Source: Hypericum androsaemum (Eukaryota > Streptophyta > Magnoliopsida > Malpighiales > Hypericaceae). Taken from it: 64,000 nt of DNA. Below are positions 21,175 through 34,066 of this stretch, piece after piece. The stretch is from NCBI GenBank assembly GCA_963995505.1, contig OZ023184.1:20954228-21018227 (forward strand), given 5' to 3'. Below the pieces are notes generated by a model. It ran no database searches. It saw nothing but the letters and a program-made list of their open reading frames with translations, and had not been told where the DNA came from. The translations under genes and the position numbers were made by a program. Numbering within the stretch: position 1 is the stretch's first letter; each line of letters begins with the position of its first letter.

Positions 21175-21974
21175 AGTAATGAAGTTAAAGATGTCATCTT
21201 CCGGGTCAAATGAGATAAGTTTGCATCGGATGTATTACAGAGCCAGTGAACCAACGCCTTGCTTTTAAGAAAATGACTAGATCGAAGAGAATCCCGACAA
21301 TGTTATTCCTGCAGGAGTTCACAGAGAGAATCCCGCATTACATAGCCTTGAGAATGGCCTGGAAGCTTGAAATGAGAGCTCTATCTTTCCCTTGTTCCAT
21401 CCAAATTCATAGCCCCTGTTGTTTTGATTGAAAATACCTGAGACAAAGCAGCAAAAGACTTCAGTGTAATAATGTCAATAGCGCGCTCCCTTGCGGTATC
21501 AAATTAAACATAACAAAGTGGCAGCAGATATATCACTAAACAGTTAGTGGAATCATGGCACAAGACAAGACAATCATTGTGAACTGATGCGCGAAAGAGA
21601 TGCAATTCGAACAGCTGGGGATCTTGTAGCAAGTAAGGATGTTATTGGCAGACATGACAGGAGGAGGATGTTCGGGATTATCTCCCGCGGGATGGATGGT
21701 CCATTCCTTGATCGTAAAGAGAAGATGAGATGTGCATCAGAATTTCCATATACGTAATATCAAATGGACACACAAAAGACAACAAAGTTATTTCTACAAA
21801 ATTCTAACATATTTACGTTTCCAGGCTTTAACTTATAACACCTTTTTACGCGATTGGCGGTTGATGTAACTATATTGGTGTCACGGTGATCCCTTAATAT
21901 TCAGTAAGCCGTCCTCTTTGAAAGGAAGCCATTAAATAAAATTGAGTCGGCAAGGCGAAGATTTATCTTCTGGA
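21175..21974 (-). repeat. Duplicated 3'-flank module, copy 3
   Basis: Matches 250-690 and 10140-10830 along most of its length; the part at 21530-21840 is the fullest version and also matches 11700-11930. It contains the same 22-codon exon-like frame followed by a GT donor on the minus strand (21430-21505). Confidence 0.55.
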
Positions 21975-22952
21975 TCAAGACATGGAGTCGTTGAATAGTT
22001 TTACCAAAACTGAACTACTAAAGGGTGAAGCAAGATTTATCTTCTGGACCAACATAAGAGAAACCCTAGTTATTACCTGTAGCAGATTCAACGCCTGTTC
22101 GAACTCCCCAAGTTTGCACATGCCATCCAAGATCGTGGTATACGTGATAACATCAGGCGCTACTTTCATATTGTCTAGAACATTCAACGCCTGCTCCAAC
22201 TTCCCATGTTTGCAGAGGCCATCCAAGATCGTGTTATACGTGATAACATCAGGCGCCACTTTCATACGGTCTAGAACATTCAACGCCTGCTCCAACTTCC
22301 CATGTTTGCACAGGTCATCCAAGATCGTGTTATGCTTGATAACATTAGGCTCCACTTTCATATTGTCTAGAACATTCAACGCCTGCTCCAACTCTCCACG
22401 TTTGCAGAGGCCATCCAAGACCGTGTTATACGTGATAACATTAGGCGCCATTTTCATACTGTCTAGAACATCCAACGCCTGTTCGACCTCTCCATCCCTG
22501 CAAAGCGCATTGATCAACGCAGTATAGGTTTTGACATTGGGAGCCAGACCGGCACCCTCGATAATATCCATAGCTCGCAGAGCCTTCCCGACATCCCCAA
22601 CCTTAATGAAACCCCAAATCAAATCCGAGCAGGCAACAACATCGGGCACCATCCCTTGATAAATCGTGGTCTCAAGGAACTCCAAACCTTTCTCCAGCTC
22701 CCCATTCCTAAGCAACTGACGCAGATGGCTGGAGCTCTCAATACCCTTCCACGTGGCAGGCGTAGAGTTTCCCCTACTCCTACTACCATCTCCGCTAAAC
22801 GGTGGGTCAGTGTCCGAAACCCTAGACCTCCACCTCCCAGTCCCAGCCTCTAAACACAGCGCCTTGCTTGGGGCCCTGAAACTTGTACCCTTCTTCTTCT
22901 CCATGTACAAAAACACCTCGAGGGTCGGCCTCCATTGCACTACCAAATCCAT
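21975..22952 (-). CDS. Short PPR protein E with intron-derived C-terminus
   Basis: An open frame of 325 residues from the conserved ATG (22952). Leader (1-70), partial motif, one 35-residue motif, then four full 32-residue motifs (5/last pairs TN, NN, ND, ND) and a fifth that is cut. After FEQALNLLQ the frame runs into what is the 3'-UTR intron in other copies and adds about 33 residues (VITRVSLMLVQK...NDSMS). The junction 'cag|gtaataac' is still a good splice donor, so the mature mRNA could end differently. It lacks the whole normal C-terminal half. It may be a functional mini-PPR or a decaying copy; the fact that C shares the tail means the deletion is not recent. Confidence 0.65.
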   Translation of the reverse strand: MDLVVQWRPTLEVFLYMEKKKGTSFRAPSKALCLEAGTGRWRSRVSDTDPPFSGDGSRSRGNSTPATWKGIESSSHLRQLLRNGELEKGLEFLETTIYQGMVPDVVACSDLIWGFIKVGDVGKALRAMDIIEGAGLAPNVKTYTALINALCRDGEVEQALDVLDSMKMAPNVITYNTVLDGLCKRGELEQALNVLDNMKVEPNVIKHNTILDDLCKHGKLEQALNVLDRMKVAPDVITYNTILDGLCKHGKLEQALNVLDNMKVAPDVITYTTILDGMCKLGEFEQALNLLQVITRVSLMLVQKINLASPFSSSVLVKLFNDSMS

Positions 22953-23316
22953 GGCAAGTTGACTTCTCTAGTTTATCCCTATACTAATTAATTCACGAGC
23001 TAGAAATTGAAATCTTCAAAAAAAATCGAGAATCCGGAATCTGAGAGTACCTTTGAATGGATGATAGGGGACTCCGGGAAATAGGAAATTGGGAACTTGA
23101 GGGAGTGTACGATTGAAGGCAGAGCAGCTAGCTATGACTGATTCTGAGCTGCTTTTTTTCTTCCCCTCGATTGATTTTTGCATTCCCAACCGCGGAACCA
23201 GTTTCGGGTTTCTTCGGCCCGAGCAATGTGGAGGAGCAGAATCAATTGTTGTTCCCTTGGCCCGTCAGATGTTTGGGCTTTCTCAGCCCAGACAATAATG
23301 CAGGCAATTTTTTTTG
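22953..23316 (-). promoter_or_regulatory. PPR-E upstream/promoter block
   Basis: Conserved 5' block including 'cccttggcccgtcagatgtttgggctttctcagccca' words shared with copies G and I. Interrupted on its distal side by the nested elements beginning at 23317. Confidence 0.4.
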
Positions 23317-23859
23317 GGAACAAGGATCATTTTACACCCTCTACTTATCTCAAAGATACAATTAACACCTTATAAAAAAATTGGATCATTTAACCCCTTT
23401 TATTTTTTAAAACGGGACAATTAAAACCTTTTAACAAATATTCTAGTGACATGGAGTCCACATCACAATCAACATGCCATGTCACTTGTGTAGTTTTAAA
23501 AAAAATCAGCAAAAATAGATAAAAATTAAAAAGTCCAAAACCCAAACTCTTCCTCACGGGTACTCACTCACACTCTTTTCTCCCTTGCCAAATCTGCCAT
23601 GATTTAAATCAATTACAATATAGAACCTCGACAATCTTGATCACCTCTTTGAAGGTTGGAAGATATCATGACTGAACTCTCAAATGGATGAACATCAAAA
23701 CCAATTTTCTTCAGAAAACTATAACTTAGCGAGGAGTCTATGTCTAAAAACCAAACTCTTCCTCTCCACCATGACACAAGTGAAATAAATAAGGAGAAAT
23801 TACTCTCAAGTCTCTCGTGTTTGAAAAACGATCATGTTGTCTTTCTAGTTTGATTTTAT

Positions 23860-24505
23860 GATAAATTACTCCCTAGTCCCTGGTGTTTGGTCATCCTCCC
23901 CCTGGGGTCCTTGCATTTTCAAAAATTATTTTACTGTCTCCCGTCTCTAGGTTTAAAAATTCTCGGTATTTTCTTGCCAGAATATGCTATTTTCTCCGGC
24001 TAACCCCCATTTGAAAAGACTAAAATACCCCTCACACTTAAAAAATAAAAAAATTAATCTCTCCTTCTCCCAATTCATCTTCTTCTTCCCCTTCATCTTC
24101 TTCCTCCAACCTTGAACTAAAATTAAAATTTAAAGAACCAAACTTTGTTAGTGAAAATTAAAACAAATTTGAGAATCAAAACTTAAAGAACCTAATTGTC
24201 AAAATTTCAATTCGAGTTAGATTCTCAATAAGGTTTGAATTTGGGTTTGGGTATTGGTTTTAGTTGAAGGTGGGAGGTTGAAGATGAAGTGGGAAGAAGA
24301 AGGGAATAAATTCTTTCTTTTTTTAAGTGGGAGGAACACTTTAGTCTTTTCAAGTAGAGAGTCGCCAGAGAATATGACATATTCCGGCCCAGGGATCTGA
24401 GAGTTTCTAAAATCAAAGACGGGGGACGGTAAAATAATTTTTAAAAATGCAGGGATCCGAGGGAAAGGATGACCAAATACAAAGAACTAGGAGGTAATTC
24501 ACCCT
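23860..24505. mobile_element. Innermost MULE-like element
   Basis: A 646-bp element with inverted ends (GATAAATTACTCCCTAGTCCC and GGGTGAATTACCTCCTAG in complement), about 110 bp of arm similarity, and a 9-bp target duplication tgattttat/tcattttat with one mismatch. It sits in the left arm of the 23793-26405 element and is therefore younger than it. Confidence 0.7.
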
Positions 24506-25119
24506 TCATTTTATTATACTTTTGGTTCCTTGGCTAATGTTATCTTCAATTTTTTTCATAAAAATGACAGAAATACTCTTTAAAAAATAAAATAAACAGA
24601 AAGAAGACTCAACTTTTAATTGAAAAGTTCTTCCCCTGATTAAACACAAACAAAATTCACAATCCCGTAAGAACCCTAATTTAAAGGTTGAGAGAGGTTG
24701 AGTGAGGTCGGGAACATGTCCTCCAGGTGACCGGCGACCTCGACGTCAGGCCCAAATCGCAAGCTGCTCCTTTAAATTCTAACCTACCCCGCCGCCGATC
24801 GATTCCGCACCAGTCTCGTCCTTCCCCCGCTCCTGTCGACTCCTTGTTCTCCCTCCCCTTCTTCTTCGTTTTCGAGAGCATCACTGCACTTTAAAACAAA
24901 CCAATGAGCACGGTCCCGCTTTGCAGTTCCTCGTGACACGAACACGGCATAAGGGAAGGGAAAACTACAAACCTGCCCTATTGCGCTTGGACTTTGGCAC
25001 GGTGGACTATGAAACGACGACGGGTAGTGACTTCGGTTTCTTTGGTTTTTCTAAGGGTTTTGGAATTCATCCCTGTGCAAATGGTGGTTTCGGTTTCTTT
25101 GGGTTTCCAAGATTGGGTC

Positions 25120-26006
25120 TGTTGGAAATATTAGTTTTAATTATGATTATTATTATCATACATTGATGGGATATATTATATACGATAAGCATATAAATAA
25201 TATGCTTAGACAATAATTAAACGGTAGAAAATACTCACAATCACGATTTGAGCAAATCGTAGAAATTCTATCTTTTTGGAGACCACATTCTTCGGATTGA
25301 GTCATCCTCCTTGATATATAACGAACTTCAGATTTAATCTTGGACGAGGCCACAGCAAGCCGTGTGCTCTTAAATTTTTATTACCTGCCTTATAACTTCA
25401 AGCCTCTATGGGTAAGAAAAGTCCCAAGGTACAACGCCCAATACAATAGGAAGCACTATTATAGACCTTTCAAACCTTTGATGGTGTAGAACTCCGACTC
25501 TTATGCAAGATGAGAATGCTTATGCTAAGGGGGAGAGAGGAAAGTAAAAAATTTTGTGAGTTTTTTTGTGTGTATCAAATGAAAGGAGGAGGTCTCCTTT
25601 TATAGGGAGGCTTTCAGACGCCCTATTAAATATGGTCAATAAATGAGCGGTTACAGCCATTAACGCCCCCTATTAATCACGGTCAATAAATGAGCAGTTA
25701 CCGGAGTCATAAATCTCAAATTCATGACGACCTGTAAAACCCACATTACTTCGAAGCCAATTTCCATTCACACCGAGAATTGATTTTTGGCAAGTGACAT
25801 TCATTGTTACGAAACTTTCTCAACGTGTTTCGCATTGATTATATTGACACCCAAAATCTAATTGGCGTGACCTACATTAGCTCAAAGTTCCTAAGAGATT
25901 ATATTTAATTAGAATTCTCTTTCTAATTAACCTCTTAGGCTCAAGCCCAACATAAACTTTTGTTGGGCCAACCTCCTCGTTGGATTAAAAATCTAATTCT
26001 CCAACA
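25120..26006 (-). mobile_element. Solo LTR
   Basis: An 887-bp unit bounded by TGTTGGA and TCCAACA and flanked by a perfect 5-bp duplication gggtc (25115-25119 and 26007-26011). A TATA box (ctataaaag on the minus strand, near 25600) and polyadenylation-like AT-rich DNA give the orientation. No internal retrotransposon genes. It interrupts sequence that continues 'gattgggtc|taggttgaagg' without it. Confidence 0.8.
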
Positions 26007-26892
26007 GGGTCTAGGTTGAAGGATTACATGGTTAGGGTGTTCTGGGTTGGGGTGATTCAAATGGTGTTTTGGGTGGAGATGGGTTTTTCTTGATTCAATA
26101 ATTTCTTAATTAATATCTTGTTCTTGTTTTAGACGTGAATAAAGAAATGGAACTAGTGATTTTTCTTGTTCTTAATTTTTCTGGGTTGAGTGTTCTTTGT
26201 GTTTTTTCCCTAGAGGTGGAAGAAGATGAGTTTTTTAAGGGTATTTCTATTATTTTCATGATAAAATGGAAAAAAATCGAAGATAACATCAGCTAAAGAC
26301 CCGAAAGTATAATAAAATCAAAAGGGACAACATGATCGTTTTTCAAATACGGAGGACTTTTGCGTGTATTTAAACAAACACTGAGAATTTGAGAGTAATT
26401 TTTCCAAAAAAAAATGATCTAGGCTCCCAGTACGCGAACAACATTAGCGGGGAGACGATTGTCGTCCTCCTGAATCACTTGCAATGGCCTCGACATTGGC
26501 CAACACCAAATGAGGAGCTTTTGCAACCGAGATCAAAATTAGACCAGGGCTAAGGAGAACAAAGGAAGGACTGTAGTATGTGGTTGGATTATCAAAGAAA
26601 AAGGAAGGACTGTAGCGGAAGTTGGGTACACGTGAAAGAGTGTTTGGCTTTTATTTATTTTTTCATTTTTTCAAATTTTTTCCTTTTAAATTTGCATAAT
26701 TAACGTGGCATGTGAGGTGGCACTAAATGCTGATGTGGACTCAATATATCAAGCTAATGTCTCACAAGTTATGTTCAAAGGTTCTAATTGTCCCGTTTTA
26801 AAAAGTGCAAGGGGTTAAACGACCCAATTTGTAGTACAAGGTGCAAATTTTATCTTTCAAATAAGTACCGGGTGCAAAGTGATTTTTATTCC

Positions 26893-27772
26893 TTTTCTTT
26901 TATGTCGTATAACTATTCGAGCTATGTCCGAAAGTTACATGAAAGCAGATTTAAACACCGGAACACAAACTCATTGCAAAAATATATATATTATCATTTG
27001 ATATCGAGTCGTGGAATAAAAATATATAAATTCTCTCAATAAATATTTAACAAAAAAATATTTTTTATGACTCAAACTAGATTTTTTATTAACATCTTTA
27101 GCAAGACGTCCACTAATTATATTCCAAACTGCACGCGTGGTTCTGTATTGTCTTTCTCTTGCCATTGTTGTCTTTGCATACGTAGGAAATCATGCGCTTC
27201 TTTAGCATCATCTTAAAATCAGAATAAATGGTACGGTTTGATTCGAAATATTTTGTATAACACTTTATTAAGATTTGAATCAGATAATTTTTTTATAATA
27301 ATAAAATTCAAAATATTAAAAACTTGCTGGGTAGGCCTCGATGAAGCAGCCTAGAGACGCTGATCCAAACAATTCTCTAAAGCCGTTTTCTTTTTCCCCC
27401 TAGAGGTTATGAATAAATTTATGGTTAAATAAATATAGTTTATATTCTGAGTTTTCGGATTTAATGATGAATTTGGGTTGGCCTGTAAAATGTCATGTTG
27501 ATACTTCGTCATAATCGACAAGCGTACAACGAGTCTTAATAAATAAAATAATAAAATAAATGTGAGTTATTTTAACTTAATCAAAAGATATTGAGTTTTT
27601 TGGAATAACAATTTTAAATAATGGTTAACAGGATTTTGTTGCGTTTCAAAAATATTAAATCATATTAATGAATATCCAAATACAAATTTATTTCGAAAAT
27701 AATAACCAACCAAAAGTGAGGGTATATAAAGTTATAAACTCAGACACAAACAAGAGGGAATAAAGAACATCA
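26893..27772. other. Duplicated spacer left of the Copia element
   Basis: Paralogous to 20110-20985 throughout. No gene. It ends in the target duplication catca (27768-27772). Confidence 0.6.
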
Positions 27773-28219
27773 TGTTGGATCTTTAATCTAACATTGGGCT
27801 TATATGTGAAATGATCATATAATGGGTTGTCATATTCGGCTGAGCCCACTTGAAAGTGATCAAGTAAGTATTCGGGCTTTAATGTATCTAGTAGGGTGCG
27901 GACCTTTAATGTGTAGAGACATTAAGTTAATTGCTTGTTTTGTTATGGGCAAAACGGTAATTTACCAAATATGGGTTTTTCCTATATAAGGAGGGTCTTG
28001 GTCCCCGGGTTAGACAACGACCGACACACTACACTTCCCATTGAGTTTAGGTGAGAGAAAGCTTAAGGAATTCTCTCAAGGTTTGTCGTAACCTGGAAGG
28101 CCAACCCGTCTTCCTGGATCAGAGCTGCGCTATGGATTCAGGTATGCTTCCATATTCAGTTTTGTCTTGATGATTTACATGAGATCTTGGGATATGGATT
28201 AAGGTTGATTAATCCAACA
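27773..28219 (+). repeat. 5' LTR of the Copia element
   Basis: Bounded by TG...CA; contains TATA box, then about 230 bp of transcribed leader. Carries the three differences from the right LTR listed for the element. Confidence 0.95.
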
Positions 28220-29583
28220 AGTGGTATCAGAGCCTCTCATGCTAGATTGTTAAGATTTTTCAAGTTAAAGAATTTAGATCGACGCGAACGACGAACTGTC
28301 GTCGAGCCGTTTTCGGTTTCGGTCTGCGGCTCAACGATACCGTCGTCCACGCGCCGATCCACGAGCTCCGGGTACCACCGACGAGCTCGTCTCAGCGCCG
28401 GCGTCGTGGTGGTACCAGCGGTGATCGCCGGATTGACGGGATCGCGGCGCGATCGTCGAGGTCCGCCGATGGCTTGACGACCGTGGGCGCCTCGCGCCAC
28501 CGATCATAGATCGGAGACCACCGACGTGCTCGTCTCATCGCGAGCGACGTCGTGGTACCGGCGTTGTCAACCGGTGTTGCTCCGACGAAGAGATCGAAGC
28601 GTTTAAAGCTTCGACGACAGTTTCTCGGGGTCGAAAGCTTCTTCGCCCGATTTCAGCCGCTACGCGCGGAAATCCGGTGATCGGAGACCACCAGCGTGCT
28701 CGCCAGGTCCCGATCTACACTTTGGCACCGGCGGTGTCGACCGGCGATGCGCCGATAGTCGACGGTGGTCGGGGGACTAATCTGTAATTATCCCAGGGAC
28801 CGGATGTTGTGAATTAGAAGTTCTTTAGGGGTCAAAGTGCAATTTCATGAAATCAGAAATTGCAAATATGCCCCTGGGGCATTTCTGCAATTTCGATCCG
28901 GATGGTTAATTACGGTATGGTACCTAGATTATCATAAAATTGCAATTTGGTCCTTCAGTAATTGCAGGGACTTATTTGTAAATTTGCACTTCTGGAAAAT
29001 TACAGTTTGGTCCTTGGAATTTTTGGAAATTACAATTTGGTCCTCGGATGATTCTGTAATTTTAGGATTTTGGGCAAATTACATTTTGATCCCTCAATTA
29101 ATTCAGAAATTGCAAAAGGGTCCCTGTATATGCAATTTTAAAATTCAAATATAAAGTTGTTATATGTATTTTAAAATGGATTGATTAACACAACATGTCG
29201 CCAAAGTGACCTCTATTGTGAAAATCATTTTGTGATAAAATACAAAGGGTTGTGTATATGCAATTTTGTAAGTATTTATCGGCCCAAAGGAAGATAAATA
29301 TTTATTGTTGACTTGCATTACACTAGTATAGTGATGAACATGTGATAATCTTTGGTTTTGCATGTAAATAATAAATCGGCCCAAAGGAAGGTTTATTGTT
29401 TGACATGTCCTTATTGTCAATGTTCGATTACTACAACAAGATATCGCTTACAAGTTATTATTTTGTCCAAAGATAAAATATTAATGGAGTGTTCGATGTC
29501 TTGAAATGGGATATTACTTTATTTGAATTTATTAAGTTTTCAGGATTAAGACTAATGTGAGCTAATTTTCGTTTGTTTTGTCT
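28220..29583 (+). other. Copia untranslated leader with degenerate repeats
   Basis: A long (1.36 kb) leader. The part at 28260-28790 is GC-rich with imperfect repeats of 'gatcggagaccaccgacgtgctcg'. The part at 28820-29110 has about seven spaced copies of 'aaattgcaatttggtcc'. At 29270-29400 a 'cggcccaaaggaag' unit occurs twice. Short open frames here (for example 28187-28477) overlap the LTR end and repeats and are not taken as genes. Confidence 0.6.
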
Positions 29584-32500
29584 ATGTTCTCTGATTCAGC
29601 TATGTCTAATCCTGCGAATATTTTTGCCAATATTAATTCGATCCCCATGCTGAATGGCACAAATTTCAAGTCCTGGAAGGAGAACATACTTATAGTTCTT
29701 GGTGTTATGGACTTGGATTTTGCTATAAGGACTGACTGCCCTACAGCTTTGATAGCTGTGAGTACCTCTGATCATAAGAGGGAGATGGAAAAGTGGGAGC
29801 GGTCAAACAGAATGTGCATGATGATCATAAAGAAAGCCATTCCTGAGGCATTTAGAGACACTACGTCAGAAAAAATTCTGACGGTTAAGGAATTCCTTGC
29901 CGATATTGAGACAAAGTTTGTCGAGAACGAAAAGGCTGAAATTGGTACGCTCTTGACAAACCTTATTTCAATGAGGTATAAGGGTAAAGGCAACATCAGG
30001 GAGTACATCATGGAGATGTCTCATTTAACTTCAAAGCTGAAAGCCCTTAAGCTTGATATCTCTCAAGACTTGTTGGTGCATCTGGTTTTAATATCTCTTC
30101 CGGCACAGTTCAGTCAATTTAAGGTGAGCTATAACTGTCAGAAAGAGACTTGGTCTCTGAATGAGCTCATCTCTCACTGTGTCCAGGAAGAGGAAAGGAT
30201 GAAGTTAGACAAGACACATGTTGCTAATGTTGCTTTTACCCGTAAGGACAAAGGCAAGAAAAGGAAGAAGGATGCTGCAGATACAGCACCAGAAAAGAAA
30301 CAACAAAAGAAAGCTGATGGCAAAGGTTGTTTCTTTTGTGGCGCTGAAGGACACATGAAGAAGCAGTGCACTAATTATCACGCTTGGCGTGCTAAGAAGG
30401 GTATGTTTCTTAACTTGGGTTGTACTACAGTAAATTTAACTTCGGTGCCTGGATACACTTGGTGGGTAGACTCTGGTGCTACTACTCACGTAAGTGTATC
30501 TATGCAGGGTTGCCTGAATTGCCGAAAGCCAAGTGATGCTGAAAGATTCATCTATGTGGGCGATGGCAATTCAGCTAAGGTTGAAGTGATAGGGACTTTT
30601 AGATTATTATTAAAGACTGGGAACTATTTGGATCTTTTGGAAACATTTGTAGTGCCGTCATTTAGGCGGAATTTGATTTCTATTCATGCATTAGACAAAT
30701 CTGGTTATTCTTGCTCTTTCGGGAATAGAAAATTTAGCTTGTTTCATGATTCAAATTTAGTTGGTTCTGGGTCTTTGTCGGTTTATGATAATCTATATTC
30801 AATTGATACAATCACTTCATATAACCAGTCCTTGCAATTAAGTACACGACCTCATAAGCGAAAGCTAACAAATGAGAATTCGGCTTCGCTATGGCACAAA
30901 AGGTTAGGTCATATCTCTCGAAAGAGGATAGAAAGATTAGTGTCAAGCGAAATTTTAGACCCTTTAGATTATGCAGATTTTGACATTTGCATTAATTGTA
31001 TAAAGGGAAAGACAACCCATCAGAGAAGATATGATGCCAATAGAGCTGTGGATGTTTTGGATTTAATCCATACAGATGTATGTGGGCCATTTCCAACGGC
31101 AGCTTGGAATGGTGAACAATACTTTATAACATTCACAGATGATTTTTCAAGGTATGGCTATATATATCTGATAAGTGAAAAGTCACAGTCATTGGACGTG
31201 TTCAAAAGTTTTAAAGCCGAAGTTGAAAATCAACTAGGCAAAAGGATTAAAAGCGTCAGATCTGACCGTGGTGGTGAATACTATGGTAGATATGATGGTT
31301 CAGGTGAACAACGTCCAGGACCATTTGTTAGATTCCTAGAGGAATGCGGTATCGTCCCACAGTACACCATGCCTGGCTCACCTGTCATGAATGGCATTGC
31401 TGAAAGACGAAATAGAACGCTTAAGAACATGGTAAGGAGTATGATTTCTCACTCTACCTTACCTGAATCACTCTGGGGAGAGGCACTTAAGACTGCAGCA
31501 TATATTCTGAACAGAGTTCCAACTAAGGCAACAGCCAAAACCCCATATGAAATATGGATAGGCAAACTACCTAGTTTGAACCATTTTCATATCTGGGGAT
31601 GTCCAGCTGAGGCAAGGCCTTACAAGCCAAATGAAAAGAAACTGGACTCAAGGACGGTTAGTTGCTATTTTATTGGTTACTCTGAAAGATCCAGGGGTTA
31701 TAAGTTCTACAATCCCACATCTAGAACAATTTTTGAGTCGGGAAATGCCCGGTTCTTTGAGGATGTTGAGCTTGGGGGGGAAGATCAAGTAAGGGACATT
31801 TCTTTTTAGGAGGAATCAGGTACGATTCCTAATATTCCTTGTGACAATGTGCAGGTTTTAATACCTGTCATTGCTCAAGAAGGAAATACAGAACCTCAAG
31901 AGGAGAATGTCGAACAACCTCCCATTCAAAGTGAGGTAATCATTCCTGATGAACAAGCTCTACCACCTCAAGAACCTATGCCATTAAGGAGATCCACTAG
32001 AGAAAGGAGAAATGCATTGTCAGATGATTATCTTGTATTTCTCCATGAACATGAGTTTGACATTGGCATAAAGGAAGATGATCCAATCAACTTCGAAAAA
32101 GCTATGAAAAGTTCTGAATCTCTAGAGTGGATAAATGCCATGAATGAAGAGATGAAATCCATGAAGGACAATGACGTTTGGGATCTTGTCTCATTGCCTG
32201 AGGGAACGAAACCTATTGGTTGTAAATGGATATTTAAAACCAAGCGGGATTCAAAGGGTAATGTAGAAAGATATAAGGCTCGTCTTGTTGCGAAGGGTTT
32301 TACACAGAAAGAAGGCATTGACTATAAAGAGACTTTCTCTCCAGTTTCTTCGAAAGACTCTTTTAGGGTTATAATGGCATTAGTGGCACATTTTGATCTT
32401 GAGTTGCATCAGATGGATGTTAAGACAGCTTTTCTTAATGGTGACATTGAGGAAACTATCTATATGGTGCAGCCAGAAAACTTTGTTTCCGGAGATCCAA

Positions 32501-33636
32501 AGTCTATGGTTTGCAAACTTAAGAAATCCATCTATGGGCTTAAGCAAGCATCTCGACAATGGTATTTCAAGTTTCATCAAGTAATCAGCTCTTATGGTTT
32601 TAAGATGAATTTGGTTGATGAATGTATATACCATAAGTTCTGTGGGAGCAAACATATTTTCCTGGTTTTGTATGTGGATGACGTCTTGCTTGCCAGCAAT
32701 GATATTGATATTTTGCATGACACCAAGAGATTTCTAGCTAAGAATTTTGAGATGAAAGATCTTGGTGATGCTTCTTTTCGAGATCGTTCTCGATGTATTA
32801 TTGGATTATCACAAAAGGCATATATTGAAAAGGTTCTTAAAAGATATGGCATGCAAGATTGCAGACCGGGTGATACCCCTGTGGCTAAGGGAGACAAGTT
32901 TAGTCTCGAACAGTGTCCTAAGAATGCTTTAGAGAAAGAAGAAATGCATCAATTTCCATATGCTTCAGCAGTTGGAAGTTTGATGTATGCTCAAGTTTGT
33001 ACGCGTCCTGACATTGCGTTCATTACAGGAATGTTGGGTAGATATTTGAGTAATCCAGGATTAGATCATTGAAAAGCAGTCAAAAGAGTCATGAGGTACT
33101 TACAAAGAACAAAAGGGTACATGCTCACATATAGGAAGTCAGATCAACTCGAGATCGTTGGATACTCTGACTCAGATTATGCTGGATGCCAAGATAGCAA
33201 GAGATCCACATCTGGTTATCTCTTTCTGCTTGCTGGAGGAGTAGTCTCCTAGAAGAGTGCTAAACAGTCAATTATAGCATCTTCTACCATGGCAGCAGAA
33301 TTCATAGCATGTAATGAGGCATCTAGTCAAGGAATGTGGCTGCGAAACTTTGTCACGGGACTGCGAATAGTGGGAGGCATTGAAAAACCTCTCAAACTAT
33401 TTTGTAACAACAACTCTGCAGTCATGTATTCTAATAACAATAGAAGCTCTATAAAGTCAAAGCATATAGATATCAAGTTTCTAGTTGTTAAAGAAAGAAT
33501 ACAGGATGGTCAGTTATCTATAGAACATATTGGGACAAACTCGATGATAGCGGATCTGCTTACAAAGGGATTGACACCCAAGGTGTTTCATGAGCATACA
33601 ACTCGTATGGGTGTCATATTCATTGAGGATATTTAG
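29584..33636 (+). pseudogene. Copia Gag-Pol polyprotein with three in-frame stops
   Basis: One continuous frame. Gag with CCHC knuckle [14 protein letters not shown] (near residue 250); protease [10 protein letters not shown] (near 293); GAG-pre-integrase LWHKRLGH...CINC (near 435); integrase core with Asp (near 493), Asp in RSDRGGEY (near 560) and Glu in NGIAERRN (near 605); reverse transcriptase with KARLVAKGF and YVDD (codon near 32672); RNase H with SDSDYAG (near 33170). The frame is broken by stops at 31807-31809 (between integrase and reverse transcriptase), 33070-33072 and 33250-33252 (in and before RNase H); no frameshift is seen. The TTG at 29578 is in frame, but the first ATG is 29584. 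Confidence 0.93.
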
Positions 33637-34066
33637 TTTCAGTGGGAGTTTGTCATTTGGATGTTCTGATGGATATGTTTTGGTTATTTCAGTTTATGAA
33701 TATTATGAGGTTGTTTTCTGCAGAAATACAGTTTGTAGTTTTATCCATACTCTGATTTTGTTTTGGTTGATCTCACTAAAGTTTTAAGGTTGGACCAGTT
33801 GGAAATAGACATGTTTAGATCACATTACATGTAATTTCCATGCTACACATCCACATCATAATCTATGTCATTCAATTATATCGCATTGTGACCATTGTTG
33901 GGTCGAGTTACGAAAATGAATGTAACAAAGGCTTCTTTGATCCTATGTTGATATGATTGATGAACGAGATTGGTTATAGATGCATTTCAGTAATGACAGC
34001 AATATGAGCTCAATAAGGTATCTATTATATGATTATAAGGTTGCACATATAGCCCAAGTGGGAGAT

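Larger units (their letters stand above)
23793..26405. mobile_element. Second-level MULE-like element
   Basis: Inverted ends GGAGAAATTACTCTCAA (23793) and its complement ending 26405, with an internal 'gaaaaacgatcatgttgtc' block conserved in both arms. The arms continue after the inner element at 24515-24590 and 26230-26330. Flanks aataaataa and aaaaaaaaa agree at 7 of 9 bases. The middle (24700-25119 and 26012-26200) is GC-richer and may be captured host DNA, but no protein is recognised. Confidence 0.6.
23317..26892. mobile_element. Outer MULE-like foldback element (host of a nest)
   Basis: Inverted ends: left GGAACAAGGATCATTTTACACCC (from 23317), right complement GGAATAAAAATCACTTTGCACCC (ending 26892); similarity continues inward about 170 bp through 'ttaaaacgggacaattaaaacc'. 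The insertion point falls in a T-rich tract present uninterrupted in the paralogous promoters of G and I, so the target duplication cannot be read with certainty. It contains two further elements and a solo LTR. Confidence 0.6.

Noticed and set aside
28187..28500. Overlapping open frames on both strands
   Set aside because: They lie across the LTR end and GC-rich leader repeats of the Copia element; composition explains the openness.
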